Shown one piece after another: positions 25,962 through 36,446 of a DNA stretch of 63,634 bases. Each line of letters begins with the position of its first letter. Position 1 is the first letter of the stretch. Below the pieces are notes generated by a model. The model searched no databases, was not told the DNA's origin, and was given only the letters and a program-made list of their open reading frames with translations. This DNA is from Hyphomonas sp. BRH_c22 (lineage in GTDB: Bacteria > Pseudomonadota > Alphaproteobacteria > Caulobacterales > Hyphomonadaceae). A program made the translations under genes and the position numbers. The stretch lies in assembly GCF_000961795.1 (NCBI RefSeq), contig NZ_LADU01000023.1, forward strand, positions 1 through 63,634, written 5' to 3'.

Positions 25962-26566
25962 GCGTGGTCGTCGGCGTCCTTGCGAATCATCAGGGCCACT
26001 ATCGCGCGAACCAGGTCTCGCGCAAACTCGAAACCATGTTCTGTCGGGATGACAAAATCGGCCCGCGCGCGCTTTTCGGCATCCGGCACCTGCCGCGCAA
26101 GAATGGATTCGAACGCCTTTTCGGTCATGTCGGGCCTTGAGAGCACGCGTTCACGCTGGACGGCAGCCGAGGCGGTGACAACGACGACATAGTCGCAGAA
26201 CTGCCAGCCGCCGGTTTCGTAAAGCAGCGGAATATCGATCACCACGAAGGGCGCGCCGGCCTCGCGTGCTGCCTGACGGAAATCATGCTGGGCGGCGCCG
26301 GCCAGCGGATGGACGATGGCTTCGAGCCGTTTCATGGCCTCGGCATTGTCGAGCACGCGTTCGCGCAGGCGGAGGCGGTCAATCGCGCCGTCCACCGCCA
26401 CGCCTGGAAAGGCCGCTTCGACCGGCGCGACGGCGGCGCCACCTTTTTCGTACAGTGCGTGGACGGCGGCGTCCGCGTCATAGACGGGCACATTTTCCTC
26501 GCGGAAAAGCTCGGCCGTTGCCGATTTTCCCATGCCGATGGATCCTGTCAGCCCAAGGATGATCAT
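25958..26566 (-). CDS. coaE: dephospho-CoA kinase
   Basis: This enzyme phosphorylates dephospho-CoA in the last step of CoA synthesis. The 202 residues have the P-loop [12 protein letters not shown], the segment [15 protein letters not shown], and [12 protein letters not shown]. It overlaps aroE and dnaQ by 4 nt each (ATGA), so the three are translationally linked. Confidence 0.95.
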   Translation of the reverse strand: MIILGLTGSIGMGKSATAELFREENVPVYDADAAVHALYEKGGAAVAPVEAAFPGVAVDGAIDRLRLRERVLDNAEAMKRLEAIVHPLAGAAQHDFRQAAREAGAPFVVIDIPLLYETGGWQFCDYVVVVTASAAVQRERVLSRPDMTEKAFESILARQVPDAEKRARADFVIPTEHGFEFARDLVRAIVALMIRKDADDHA

Positions 26567-27378
26567 GTCGTTGCCTCCACTACGGCCCGGCAGCGTGCCT
26601 CGGCGTCCGCCATGTCGGGAACCATGCCAAACCAGTGTTCGAAGGCGAACGCGGCCTGCGCGACCAGCATGCCAAGCCCGTCCATGGTTTTCCAGTCCTG
26701 TTCGGCAGCATGGGCCAGGGTTGGCGCGGCGGCCTTGCCATAGCTGATATCGTAGAAGGTGCGGCCGGTACCTGGGGGCAGCTCCAGCGCCTTGCCGGAA
26801 TGCCCCAGGCTGACCGTGTTGACGACGAGTTCAGCGGCGGCGAGGCGCTCGAGACCTATATCCAGGGTGCAGATTTCCGGCCGAACCGGCAGATTGTCTG
26901 CGATCTCCTCGGCGCGGGAAATCGTCCGGTTGCAAATGGTCAGGTTGGCGCCGAGATCTGTCAGGGCGATGGCGAGCGCCCGGGCCGATCCGCCTGCGCC
27001 AAGCAGGAACACGGTCTTGCCGGCGACGTGAATGTCGGCCGTTTCGATGGTGTGGATAAAGCCAGGCGCGTCCGTATTCTCGGCGAGCCATCCGCCTGAC
27101 TCGGTGCGGATCAGCGTGTTGGCGGCGCCGATACGCCGAGCAAGATCGCCCACTTCATCTGCCAGCACGAGTGCGGTCTGCTTGTGGGGCAGGGTGATAT
27201 TGAGACCCCGCGCGCCTTGCCTTGTCAGCGTTTCCAGCGCGTCCTTCAGTTCGCCTTCAGGCACCTGCATGGCCTTGTAGAGAGCGTCGATATCATTGTC
27301 GCGCATCCATTGGTTGTGGATGAGGGGCGACAGCGAATGGGCGATGGGGTCACCGATGACGCCGTAGAGCCGGGTCAT
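26563..27378 (-). CDS. aroE: shikimate 5-dehydrogenase
   Basis: This enzyme reduces 3-dehydroshikimate with NADPH in aromatic amino-acid synthesis. The 271 residues show the substrate site [12 protein letters not shown] and [11 protein letters not shown] (catalytic Lys), and the cofactor site [16 protein letters not shown] followed by [11 protein letters not shown]. It overlaps maf and coaE by 4 nt. A chorismate mutase for the same pathway lies in the ffh operon. Confidence 0.95.
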   Translation of the reverse strand: MTRLYGVIGDPIAHSLSPLIHNQWMRDNDIDALYKAMQVPEGELKDALETLTRQGARGLNITLPHKQTALVLADEVGDLARRIGAANTLIRTESGGWLAENTDAPGFIHTIETADIHVAGKTVFLLGAGGSARALAIALTDLGANLTICNRTISRAEEIADNLPVRPEICTLDIGLERLAAAELVVNTVSLGHSGKALELPPGTGRTFYDISYGKAAAPTLAHAAEQDWKTMDGLGMLVAQAAFAFEHWFGMVPDMADAEARCRAVVEATT

Positions 27379-27971
27379 GATTCGAGGGCCCCGCGGGTCC
27401 GGAAATAGTCGAGCAGGGGAAGGAGCGGCAGGCCGAGAATGGAGAAATAGTCTCCCTCGATCTTCGTGAAGAGCTGCGCGCCGAGGCCTTCAAGCTGGTA
27501 AGCACCCACCGTCGAAAGCAGGGCCTCGCCTGCCTGTTCGACATAGGAATCGATGAAGGCGTCGCTCAGTGGGCGAACGGTCAGCCTGGGCCGGGCCATG
27601 TGGCGCCAGACCGGTGTGCCGTTCTCGCAGACGACAATGGCCGTCTCCAGCGTGTGGGTCTTGCCGGAGAGCCTGCGCAGGTGATCGCGCGCCGCATCCA
27701 GGTCGGCAGGCTTGTCGAAGGCTTCATTGTCGAGCGAGAGCATCTGGTCGCCGCCAATCACGAGGCCAGGTGTGCGGGCCGAGACCTTCATGGCCTTGAG
27801 TTCGGCCAGCTGCATGGCCTGGTCGCGCACGGACATGCCTTCGCCGCGCATGGCGGCCTTGGCGGCATCCTCGTCGACATTCGGCTTGATGCTGGCGGCG
27901 TCGATTCCGGCCCCTGCCAGGAGCGCGCGGCGGCTGGCGCTGCCGGAGGCAAGTGTGATGCCGGGGCTCAT
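27375..27971 (-). CDS. Maf family nucleoside triphosphate pyrophosphatase
   Basis: The 198-residue protein starts MSPGITLASGSASRRALLAG, the typical Maf phosphate-binding segment, with KPNVDEDAAK, then GGDQML and FDKPADLDAARDHLRRLSGK. Maf proteins hydrolyse non-canonical or normal nucleotides such as dTTP, UTP or m7GTP to their monophosphates; which of these applies is not clear. Start ATG 27971 overlaps ppsR by 4 nt. Confidence 0.92.
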   Translation of the reverse strand: MSPGITLASGSASRRALLAGAGIDAASIKPNVDEDAAKAAMRGEGMSVRDQAMQLAELKAMKVSARTPGLVIGGDQMLSLDNEAFDKPADLDAARDHLRRLSGKTHTLETAIVVCENGTPVWRHMARPRLTVRPLSDAFIDSYVEQAGEALLSTVGAYQLEGLGAQLFTKIEGDYFSILGLPLLPLLDYFRTRGALES

Positions 27972-28810
27972 GCGTGTCCGCGCCGTTCGTTGAGGAAATT
28001 GAGGATTGCCGCAGCGGTCTCCTCGACGGAGCGGCGCGACACGTCGATCGTTTTCCACTTGTTGCGCTGGAAGAGGCGGTTGGCCTGGGTGACCTCATCG
28101 CGGACCGCATCTTCATCGGCGTAGATTGTGTGTTCGTCCTCGTTCAGCGAGATAAGGCGCTGGCGGCGGATCTGGACGAGCCGCTCGGCGCTGATCTTGA
28201 GGCCGACAACCATCGGGCCTTTTTCGCCGAGTTCCTCGATGAAAGCCGGCAGCGGGACGCCGGGAACCAGCGGGATATTGCCGGCGCGGACCTTGCGGTT
28301 GGCGAGATAGACGCATGTCGGCGTCTTCGATGTGCGGCTGACGCCTAGCAGGATGACGTCGGCGCCGACCAGGCCATCGACATTCTGGCCGTCATCATGG
28401 GCCAGGGTGAAGTTGATGGCTTCCATCCGGTCGAAATAGTCCTGGTCGAGCGCATGCTGGCCAGCGACTTTCTGGTTGGCCGAGACGCCGAGATGGCGGC
28501 CGAGCATGGCGATGGAGGCATCGAGCACGGGCAGCGTCGCGACGCCGCGTTCGCGGCAAAAGGCTTCGAGCCGCTTGCGCAGGGCCTCATCGGAAATCGT
28601 GTACCAGACGACGCCGGGCGCCGCCTCGATCTCACGCATCACGCGCTCGAGCTGGCGCTCTGACCGAACGAGGTAGTAGTTGTGCTCGAGCGGCTGTACA
28701 TTCTCGAACTGGGCACAGGCGGCCCGCTGAACGGCGTTCAGGGTTTCACCCGTGCTGTCGGACACGAGGTGGACATTGAAATAGATGCTGGGGCGCGGCG
28801 GATTGGGCAT
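27968..28810 (-). CDS. ppsR: pyruvate, phosphate dikinase regulatory protein (bifunctional kinase/phosphorylase)
   Basis: Proteins of this family (DUF299) phosphorylate and dephosphorylate PPDK or PEP synthase to switch gluconeogenic flow. The 280-residue protein has NVHLVSDSTGETL at the N-terminus and the P-loop-like LGVSRTSKTPTCVYLAN. It is the first gene of ppsR-maf-aroE-coaE-dnaQ and transcribes away from the replication origin. The same gene borders the origin in several alphaproteobacteria. Confidence 0.93.
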   Translation of the reverse strand: MPNPPRPSIYFNVHLVSDSTGETLNAVQRAACAQFENVQPLEHNYYLVRSERQLERVMREIEAAPGVVWYTISDEALRKRLEAFCRERGVATLPVLDASIAMLGRHLGVSANQKVAGQHALDQDYFDRMEAINFTLAHDDGQNVDGLVGADVILLGVSRTSKTPTCVYLANRKVRAGNIPLVPGVPLPAFIEELGEKGPMVVGLKISAERLVQIRRQRLISLNEDEHTIYADEDAVRDEVTQANRLFQRNKWKTIDVSRRSVEETAAAILNFLNERRGHA

Positions 28811-28850
28811 GGTTCACTCTCTTGCCGATGGCAGACCGATTTCACAAGAC

Positions 28851-28872
28851 CTGTGTACAAGCTGTGGACAAG
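28851..28872 (-). promoter_or_regulatory. tandem DnaA-like boxes
   Basis: Two 11-mers CTGTGTACAAG and CTGTGGACAAG stand head to tail and differ by one base. On the minus strand they read TTGTACACA and TTGTCCACA, each one mismatch from the consensus TTATNCACA. The 11-bp period puts both on one face of the helix, as expected for cooperative DnaA binding. Confidence 0.7.
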
Positions 28873-28970
28873 AGAATCGTCACACCGGGAGTCACAATCC
28901 ATCCACATGCAGCCGAATCCGACTCCCCGGTATTCCCGCTATGTTTCATCCTGTGACTCCACAAGGGGTG

Positions 28971-28985
28971 TTAATCGCTCATTAA
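28971..28985 (+). promoter_or_regulatory. CtrA box 1 in the origin
   Basis: The sequence is TTAA-TCGCTCA-TTAA, a perfect match to the CtrA consensus TTAA-N7-TTAA, followed by CC. In Caulobacter CtrA bound to such sites in the origin blocks DnaA-driven initiation in swarmer cells. Confidence 0.8.
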
Positions 28986-29004
28986 CCCTCGCGGCGATTG
29001 CAGG

Positions 29005-29019
29005 TTAAGGAAACCTTAA
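29005..29019 (+). promoter_or_regulatory. CtrA box 2 in the origin
   Basis: The sequence is TTAA-GGAAACC-TTAA, perfect in both half-sites and spacing. It is also a 6-bp inverted repeat (TTAAGG/CCTTAA). It starts 34 bp after the first box (28971 to 29005), just over three helical turns, and lies 139 bp before the hemE ATG. Confidence 0.8.
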
Positions 29020-29157
29020 TGGGGTGCGACACCCTGTGACTCGCGTGTGGAATTTGCTGGACAAATCCTGTGAGTGGCCTTTCTCCCCTGATATCACCGC
29101 ATAGTAATAATAAGCGCCCTGACGGGCTTTTTGAAAAATGAGAGATTTGAGAAAGTC

Positions 29158-30195
29158 ATGGGGCAAACCGGCACATCAAAACTGATCAGCGTTCTTGAAG
29201 GCACACCTGCCAAGAGGCCTCCAGTATGGATGATGCGCCAGGCCGGACGCCATTTGCCGGAATATCTAGAGCTGCGAGCACGGGCAAAGGACTTTCTCGA
29301 TTTCTGCTATACGCCTTCAATGGCGACCGAGGCGACACTTCAGCCGGTTCGCCGCTATGGCATGGATGCCGCCATCCTGTTCGCTGACATCCTGCTCATT
29401 CTGGACGCGATGGGCCTCGGCGTGGAGTTTGAAAAGGGGGTTGGCCCGCTGGTGCAGCAGATCGATTCCGCCTCAGACCTCGGAAAGGTGCCGGCGCAGA
29501 AAGCGGCTGACCGGCTGGCACCGGTTTACGAAACCGTGTCGCGTGTGCGCGCGGAGCTGCCGAAGGACACCGCCCTGATCGGATTTGCCGGTTCGCCCTG
29601 GACGGTTAGCCTTTATGCCATCGAGGGCCGGGGCAAGACGGACAAGTCGCTCGCCTGGCGCTGGGCCCATGGCCGGCCGGATGAACTGGCCGCCGTAATG
29701 GATCATGTGATCGAAGCGACCGCGCATTATCTGGTGAGGCAGGTCGAGGCGGGCGCTGATGCGCTGATGCTGTTCGATAGCTGGGCCGAAGGCTTGCCGG
29801 ACAATATCTTCCGGGAAGTCATCATCAGGCCAACGGCGAAGCTGGTGACGCTGTTGCGGGACATGGGTGTGACGGTGCCGGTGATCGGCTTTCCGCGCGG
29901 CGCGGCGGCCATGCTGCCTGAATATGCAGCGGTAACCGGAGTGACGGCTGTTGGCCTCGATACGGCAGCGGTACCGTCATTCGTGAACGCCTCCCTGCCA
30001 CCGCAGATGCCGGTGCAGGGGCATCTTGATCCGCTGCTGCTGATCGAGGGCGGGGAGCGCCTGGATGCGCGCGTCCGCGAACTGGTGGCAGCCTATCAGA
30101 GCCGCCCCCATATATTCAATCTTGGGCACGGTATCCGGCCGGAAACGCCGATTGCGAATGTCGAACGTGTTCTCAAGATCATTCGGGAAGGCTGA
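29158..30195 (+). CDS. hemE: uroporphyrinogen decarboxylase
   Basis: This heme-pathway enzyme converts uroporphyrinogen III to coproporphyrinogen III. The 345 residues include PVWMMRQAGRHLPEYLELR (substrate-binding Arg), LFADILLILDAMG (catalytic Asp), GFAGSPWTVSLYAIEG and FNLGHGIRPETP. ATG 29158 has GAGAAAG just upstream; a TTG at 29131 would add nine residues. It is the origin-adjacent gene, as in Caulobacter, and starts hemE-hemH-hemJ. Confidence 0.96.
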   Translation: MGQTGTSKLISVLEGTPAKRPPVWMMRQAGRHLPEYLELRARAKDFLDFCYTPSMATEATLQPVRRYGMDAAILFADILLILDAMGLGVEFEKGVGPLVQQIDSASDLGKVPAQKAADRLAPVYETVSRVRAELPKDTALIGFAGSPWTVSLYAIEGRGKTDKSLAWRWAHGRPDELAAVMDHVIEATAHYLVRQVEAGADALMLFDSWAEGLPDNIFREVIIRPTAKLVTLLRDMGVTVPVIGFPRGAAAMLPEYAAVTGVTAVGLDTAAVPSFVNASLPPQMPVQGHLDPLLLIEGGERLDARVRELVAAYQSRPHIFNLGHGIRPETPIANVERVLKIIREG

Positions 30196-30201
30196 TTATT
30201 G

Positions 30202-31272
30202 ATGGGCCGCAAGATTGCCGTCGTATTGTTCAACCTGGGTGGCCCGGATGGCCCGGATGCCGTGCAGCCATTCCTGCGCAACCTGTTCGATGACCCGGCC
30301 ATCATCCAGGCGCCGCTGCCGATCCGGTGGGCACTGGCGCGGTTCATATCAAAGACCCGTGCGCCGTCCGCCAGGAAGAATTATGCCCTGATGGGCTCTG
30401 GCGGTGGATCGCCCCTGTTACCGGAAACCGAGAAACAGGCTGAAGCCCTGCAGATCCAGCTGGCCGCAGCGCTGCCGGGGGATGAGGTGCGGACATTCAT
30501 TGCGATGCGATACTGGCACCCCTTCACCAAGGATGCAGCCCGGGAGGTCAAGGACTGGGGCGCGGATGAAGTCGTGCTGTTGCCGCTGTATCCGCAATTC
30601 TCGACGACGACGACGGGATCGTCCCTGACCGAGTGGAAGAAGCATTATTCCGGCCGGGTGCGGACCGTCTGCTGCTATCCCTTCGAGGAAGGTTTCATCG
30701 GGGCGCATGTCGACCAGATCATGGCGGCATTCGATCAGGCCGGCCGGCCAGGCGATGTGAGCCTGCTGCTGTCGGCGCACGGTTTGCCGGAAAAAATCGT
30801 TGCCGCAGGTGATCCCTACCAATGGCAGTGCGAGACGCTTGTGGCGATGATCGCAGCGCGCGTGCCGCAGGACTGGAACGTTGTCGGCTGTTACCAGTCC
30901 CGTGTCGGCCCGCTGAAATGGATCGGCCCCTCGACCGATGAAGAGGTCGAGCGCGCAGCGAAAGACAGGCGCAATATCCTGATCGCGCCGATTGCGTTCG
31001 TTTCAGAGCATATCGAGACTCTGGTGGAACTGGGCGAGGAATACAAGCTGCTGGCCGAGCAGAATGGCGCCCCCAGCTATACGCGCGTCGAGGCGCTGGG
31101 CGTGCATCCCGGCTTCATCCGGACACTGGCCAATGAAACATTGGCGGCGCTGGACATGACGGGGACGATCCGGTCATGTGCCGGAAGCCGTCTTTGCCCG
31201 ACGGGCGCATCGGGCTGTCCACACGCCGATGTGGTGCGCAAGGCCGGCCAGGCCGTGCGTGCGACAGCCTAG
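30202..31272 (+). CDS. hemH: ferrochelatase
   Basis: This enzyme inserts Fe2+ into protoporphyrin IX. The 356-residue protein shows AVVLFNLGGPDGPDAV, LLPLYPQFSTTTTGSSL, the catalytic LSAHGLPEKIV (His), and PIAFVSEHIETLVELGEEY (Glu). The C-terminus carries three cysteines (SCAGSRLC, then GCPH) of the kind that bind a [2Fe-2S] cluster in some bacterial ferrochelatases, including that of Caulobacter. It follows hemE by 6 nt. Confidence 0.95.
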   Translation: MGRKIAVVLFNLGGPDGPDAVQPFLRNLFDDPAIIQAPLPIRWALARFISKTRAPSARKNYALMGSGGGSPLLPETEKQAEALQIQLAAALPGDEVRTFIAMRYWHPFTKDAAREVKDWGADEVVLLPLYPQFSTTTTGSSLTEWKKHYSGRVRTVCCYPFEEGFIGAHVDQIMAAFDQAGRPGDVSLLLSAHGLPEKIVAAGDPYQWQCETLVAMIAARVPQDWNVVGCYQSRVGPLKWIGPSTDEEVERAAKDRRNILIAPIAFVSEHIETLVELGEEYKLLAEQNGAPSYTRVEALGVHPGFIRTLANETLAALDMTGTIRSCAGSRLCPTGASGCPHADVVRKAGQAVRATA

Positions 31273-31287
31273 GAAGGGCGGAATCTG

Positions 31288-31716
31288 ATGCTGTATCTCT
31301 GGGTGAAAGCCCTTCACATCATCTTTGTGGTCTCGCTGATGGCCAGCCTTCTGGTCTATCCGCGCTACAAGATTCACCAATTATCGAGCCAGCCGGGCGA
31401 GCCGTTATACGAAGCGATGAAGAAGGCCTCCTACCAGCTGCGCATGATCATCATGAACCCGAGCCTGATCCTCGTCTGGGTATTCGGCCTGGCCATGCTC
31501 TGGATGAATCAGGACCTGCTGTCGCACGGCTGGCTGCACGTGAAACTGGTTCTGGTGCTCATCCTGTCCGGCCTGCATGGCTATTTCGTTCGTCTCGGCA
31601 AAAAGATTGACCGGGGCGGCGACGGCGTTTCGGCAAAGACCTTGCGCATGCTGAACGAGGTACCATTCCTGCTGATGATCGTGATTGTGATACTGGTCGC
31701 CGTCAAACCGTTCTGA
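31288..31716 (+). CDS. hemJ: protoporphyrinogen oxidase HemJ
   Basis: This 142-residue membrane protein with four helices oxidizes protoporphyrinogen IX. It starts LYLWVKALHIIFVVSLMASLL (with the essential His), then RYKIHQ and NPSLILVWVFGLAML, LHVKLVLVLILSGLHGYFV (a second conserved His and Lys), and ends RMLNEVPFLLMIVIVI. It replaces HemG/HemY in alphaproteobacteria and completes the heme block with hemE and hemH. Confidence 0.95.
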   Translation: MLYLWVKALHIIFVVSLMASLLVYPRYKIHQLSSQPGEPLYEAMKKASYQLRMIIMNPSLILVWVFGLAMLWMNQDLLSHGWLHVKLVLVLILSGLHGYFVRLGKKIDRGGDGVSAKTLRMLNEVPFLLMIVIVILVAVKPF

Positions 31717-31736
31717 GGCGGAGACGCCATTCGCGC

Positions 31737-31765
31737 TTGACGAAACAGGCTTGTTTGCCGCATAT
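31737..31765 (+). promoter_or_regulatory. candidate promoter for rho
   Basis: TTGACG (31737-31742) and GCATAT (31760-31765) stand 17 bp apart in the 162-bp gap between hemJ and rho. The spacing is right for a housekeeping promoter, and the -35 element is close to consensus. It would give a leader of about 105 nt. Confidence 0.35.
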
Positions 31766-31878
31766 GCAGGCCAACCGGCGCACAGTCCTTGTGCAGCGCG
31801 AACTCATTTTCGCCCGGTCCCCCACAATTTGATCCGACCCGGTCTGCATCCCGACTCCCTCCAGAAATGGCCCTATCC

Positions 31879-33156
<1,278 letters not shown>

Positions 33157-33172
33157 GGAAACGGGCACGCAT

Positions 33173-34507
33173 ATGAGCGAGCGCGACACAATTTGCGCCC
33201 TCGCTTCGGGTGCTCCGCCAGCTGCGATAGCGATCCTTCGTCTGTCCGGGCCGAAGGTTGCCTGGCTGGCCGCGCAACACCTTGATTGCGGCATTCCGGC
33301 TGCGCGCCATGCGACGCTGACCGATGTCCGTGATGCGGGTGGCGGGCTGATCGACCGGGGCCTCGCCGTGTTCATGCCAGGGCCCGGCAGCTATACGGGC
33401 GAAGACACGCTTGAGCTTTACCTGCATGGCGGGGCCGCAGTGATCGAACACTCACTGAGTGCCCTCACAGCCCATGAGGGCGTGCGCATGGCCGAGCCTG
33501 GTGAGTACACGCGGCGCGCCTTCGAGGCCGGCAAGCTGGACCTGACTGAAGCTGAAGGCGTGGCCGACATCATTGAAGCAGAGACTCGCGCGCAAAAGGC
33601 GCAGGCGCTGAGGCAGCTCGGGGGCGGATTGTCGGAGACCTATGCGGGCTGGCGTGCCGAGCTGACGGGTGTGCTGGCACTGGTCGAAGTGGCGATTGAT
33701 TTCCCGGATGAAGGCGATGCGCCGCAGGACACGACGGCCCCAATCCTTGCGAAGCTGGACCACGTGATTGCGCAGGTCCGCGCGGCATTGGGTGATGGCG
33801 GCATTGGCGAGCGCATAAGGGATGGCTTTCGGGTCGCCATTATCGGCGCGCCCAATGCCGGCAAGTCGACCCTGCTCAACCGGCTGGCCCGGCGCGAAGC
33901 GGCCATCGTTACGGCAAAGGCCGGCACGACACGGGACGTAATTGAAGTGCGCCGCGTGATGGGCGGGCATGTTGTCTGGATAGCCGATACGGCCGGGCTG
34001 CGGTCGACCGATGACGAGATTGAAGCGGAAGGCGTGCGCCGGGCGGAACGTGCGGCCCGCGAGGCAGACCTGCGGATTTTCCTGATTGATGCAGAGGTGC
34101 CGGAGACAAGTGTTCTGTCAACGGACTATCGCGAGCCGGGCGACCTTGTGGTCCTCAACAAGGTGGACCTTCAATCAGCGCCATCGGAACTGAACGCCGA
34201 CCATGTGATTTCCGCAAAAGCCGGTAGCGGTGTGGATGCGCTGGAACAAGCCATCGCTGACTTCGTTGGTAAGTATGCAGCCTCTGTGGAAGCGCCGGTG
34301 ATAACGCGCCAGCGCCACAGGGCCCGGCTGCAGGACGGTTTGAGCAGCCTTGAGGCTGCGCGCGATGCCCTGGCCAATGATGTCGGGGCAGAACTGGCTG
34401 CGGAGGATATTCGCATGGCGCTTCGCCAGCTCGGCTCAATTATCGGTGTCGTTGGTGTCGAAGACGTGCTCGGCGCTGTGTTTTCTGAGTTCTGCATCGG
34501 CAAATGA
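33173..34507 (+). CDS. mnmE: tRNA modification GTPase MnmE
   Basis: With MnmG this enzyme makes the 5-carboxymethylaminomethyl group of U34 in tRNAs. The 444 residues start with a formyl-THF-binding domain (DTICALASGAPPAAIAILRLSG, then MPGPGSYTGEDTLELYLHGG), then the G domain (GAPNAGKSTLLN, DTAGLR, NKVD), and end with the catalytic C-terminus FCIGK. rho, mnmE, mnmG and rsmG are close together in the typical origin-proximal order. Confidence 0.96.
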   Translation: MSERDTICALASGAPPAAIAILRLSGPKVAWLAAQHLDCGIPAARHATLTDVRDAGGGLIDRGLAVFMPGPGSYTGEDTLELYLHGGAAVIEHSLSALTAHEGVRMAEPGEYTRRAFEAGKLDLTEAEGVADIIEAETRAQKAQALRQLGGGLSETYAGWRAELTGVLALVEVAIDFPDEGDAPQDTTAPILAKLDHVIAQVRAALGDGGIGERIRDGFRVAIIGAPNAGKSTLLNRLARREAAIVTAKAGTTRDVIEVRRVMGGHVVWIADTAGLRSTDDEIEAEGVRRAERAAREADLRIFLIDAEVPETSVLSTDYREPGDLVVLNKVDLQSAPSELNADHVISAKAGSGVDALEQAIADFVGKYAASVEAPVITRQRHRARLQDGLSSLEAARDALANDVGAELAAEDIRMALRQLGSIIGVVGVEDVLGAVFSEFCIGK

Positions 34508-34577
34508 CCCCTAGGGTTTAGGCGCCTGCGCGGTTATATGTCCGCCAGAATACCCTGTTTCCCGAGGCCTGAACGCG

Positions 34578-36443
34578 ATGGCGATGCCACACGAATTTGA
34601 TGTAATTGTAATCGGCGGCGGACATGCCGGTTGTGAAGCGGCCGCTGCAGCCGCACGCTATGGCGCGCGAACGGCTCTGGTCACGCACAAGCGATCGACA
34701 ATCGGTGAAATGAGCTGCAACCCGGCCATCGGGGGCCTCGGAAAAGGCCATCTCGTGCGGGAAATCGATGCGCTGGACGGCCTGATGGGGCGCCTGGCAG
34801 ACAAAGCCGGCATTCAGTTTCGCATGCTGAACCGGTCAAAGGGGCCGGCCGTTTGGGGACCGCGTGCGCAGATCGACCGGGCGCTCTACCGTGCAGCCAT
34901 GCAGGCGGAGCTCGCCGACTATCCGAACCTGACCATTGTCGAGGATGGTGCGGAGGATTTGATCCTGGATGAGGGCGTACTGGCGGGTGTGACCGGTCTG
35001 ACCGGCACGTCATACCGCGCGAAGAAGATCGTCATCACGACGGGCACATTTCTCAAGGGCATGATCCATATCGGCGAGAAGCGTATTCCGGCCGGCCGTG
35101 TGGGCGAGGCACCCGCGATCGGTCTTTCGGACCGTCTCTATTCGCTCGGCCTGCCAATGGGACGGTTGAAAACAGGCACGCCTGCCCGGCTCGACGGCAA
35201 GACGATTGCCTGGGAGCGGCTCGAAATGCAGCCAGCCGACGAGACGCCGATCCCGTTTTCCTATCTGACAGACGAGATCCGCGTGCCGCAGGTGGCGTGT
35301 GGTATTACGTGGACGACGCCGGAAACGCACGCGATCATCGCCCGGAATATCGGCCAGTCAGCCGTCTATTCGGGCGCGATTGCCGGGCGTGGACCGCGAT
35401 ATTGCCCCTCCATCGAAGACAAGGTCGACCGTTTCGCGGATCGCGATCGCCATCAGATATTCCTCGAACCGGAAGGACTCGAAGACGATACCGTCTATCC
35501 GAACGGCATTTCGACCTCGCTGCCGGAACCCGTCCAGGATCAGTTTATCCGGACCATTCCGGGACTCGAGGATGTAGTCATTCGCCAATATGCCTATGCG
35601 ATTGAGTATGACTATGTCGATCCGCGCGCCCTGACGCCCGCATTGGAGGTTCGCGCCTTGCCGGGACTGTATCTGGCGGGCCAGATCAACGGGACGACAG
35701 GGTATGAGGAAGCGGGTGCCCAGGGGCTCGTCGCCGGCATGAATGCGGCGCGAAGCGCCGACGGGAAGGATGCCGTGATATTCGACCGGGCCGAGGCCTA
35801 TATCGGAGTCTTGATCGACGATCTTGTGACGCGGGGCGTTACGGAGCCCTATCGCATGTTCACATCCCGCGCCGAATACCGCCTGGCCCTTCGCGCCGAC
35901 AATGCAGACCAGCGTTTGACGCGAAAAGGCGTCGAATCCGGCATTGTGGGGCCGATTCGGGCCAAAGTGTTTCACGTGAAACAAGATGCATTAACCCGAG
36001 CGCGTGAAACGCTGCAGTCCCTGACCCTGTCTCCGGCCAAGGCCGCCCAGGCGGGATGGGAGATCAATCAGGATGGCCGTGTCCGGTCGGCCTGGGACTA
36101 TCTCGCCTACAAGGATATCGACCTGGTGGCCCTGACGAAAGTCTGGCCGGAATTGTCTGACATGGCGCCCGCCATTGGCGCCCAATTGGAAATCGAGGCG
36201 CTTTACGCCGGATACTTGGAACGGCAGGCAGCGGATGTCGCGGCGCTTCGCCGGGATGAAAGCCTGACCCTTCCGGCAGGCCTGGACTATGCCGCCATCG
36301 GCGGGCTTTCGAACGAGGTCCGCCAGAAACTTGAAGCGATCCGCCCGGCAACGCTTGGCCAGGCGGGACGAATCGAAGGCGTGACCCCCGGCGCGCTGAC
36401 GGCTTTGCTCAGTCACGTGAAACGCCGGGCAAGGGCGGTATGA
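34578..36443 (+). CDS. mnmG: tRNA uridine-5-carboxymethylaminomethyl modification enzyme MnmG (GidA)
   Basis: This FAD enzyme is the partner of MnmE. The 621 residues include the FAD-binding [60 protein letters not shown], and [21 protein letters not shown] perfect parS site lies inside the gene at 35968-35983, where it encodes VFHVKQ. A degenerate copy is near the 3' end at 36409-36424. Confidence 0.96.
   Translation: MAMPHEFDVIVIGGGHAGCEAAAAAARYGARTALVTHKRSTIGEMSCNPAIGGLGKGHLVREIDALDGLMGRLADKAGIQFRMLNRSKGPAVWGPRAQIDRALYRAAMQAELADYPNLTIVEDGAEDLILDEGVLAGVTGLTGTSYRAKKIVITTGTFLKGMIHIGEKRIPAGRVGEAPAIGLSDRLYSLGLPMGRLKTGTPARLDGKTIAWERLEMQPADETPIPFSYLTDEIRVPQVACGITWTTPETHAIIARNIGQSAVYSGAIAGRGPRYCPSIEDKVDRFADRDRHQIFLEPEGLEDDTVYPNGISTSLPEPVQDQFIRTIPGLEDVVIRQYAYAIEYDYVDPRALTPALEVRALPGLYLAGQINGTTGYEEAGAQGLVAGMNAARSADGKDAVIFDRAEAYIGVLIDDLVTRGVTEPYRMFTSRAEYRLALRADNADQRLTRKGVESGIVGPIRAKVFHVKQDALTRARETLQSLTLSPAKAAQAGWEINQDGRVRSAWDYLAYKDIDLVALTKVWPELSDMAPAIGAQLEIEALYAGYLERQAADVAALRRDESLTLPAGLDYAAIGGLSNEVRQKLEAIRPATLGQAGRIEGVTPGALTALLSHVKRRARAV
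35968..35983. promoter_or_regulatory. parS: parS site 1 (perfect)
   Basis: TGTTTCACGTGAAACA, the exact 16-bp palindrome bound by ParB, lies inside mnmG about 7 kb from the origin and 1.9 kb upstream of parB. Confidence 0.92.
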
Positions 36444-36446
36444 CCC

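Larger units (their letters stand above)
28811..29157. other. probable chromosomal replication origin (oriC/Cori-like)
   Basis: This 347-bp gene-free region between divergent ppsR and hemE matches the Caulobacter origin position next to hemE. It contains six GANTC sites (28874, 28889, 28915, 28921, 28955, 29038), two CtrA boxes, tandem DnaA-like boxes (separate entries), a further weak CCATCCACA at 28899-28907, and an AT-rich segment at about 29089-29112 (taataataag) that may be the unwinding element. The 10-mer CCTGTGACTC occurs at 28950-28959 and 29033-29042, with related copies. Flanking genes point away from it, and parS lies 7-8 kb to the right, as in Caulobacter. Confidence 0.85.

Noticed and set aside
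36409..36424. Third parS site at the end of mnmG
   Set aside because: Only 12 of 16 bases match, with the left half poor; kept as a comment, not called as a site.
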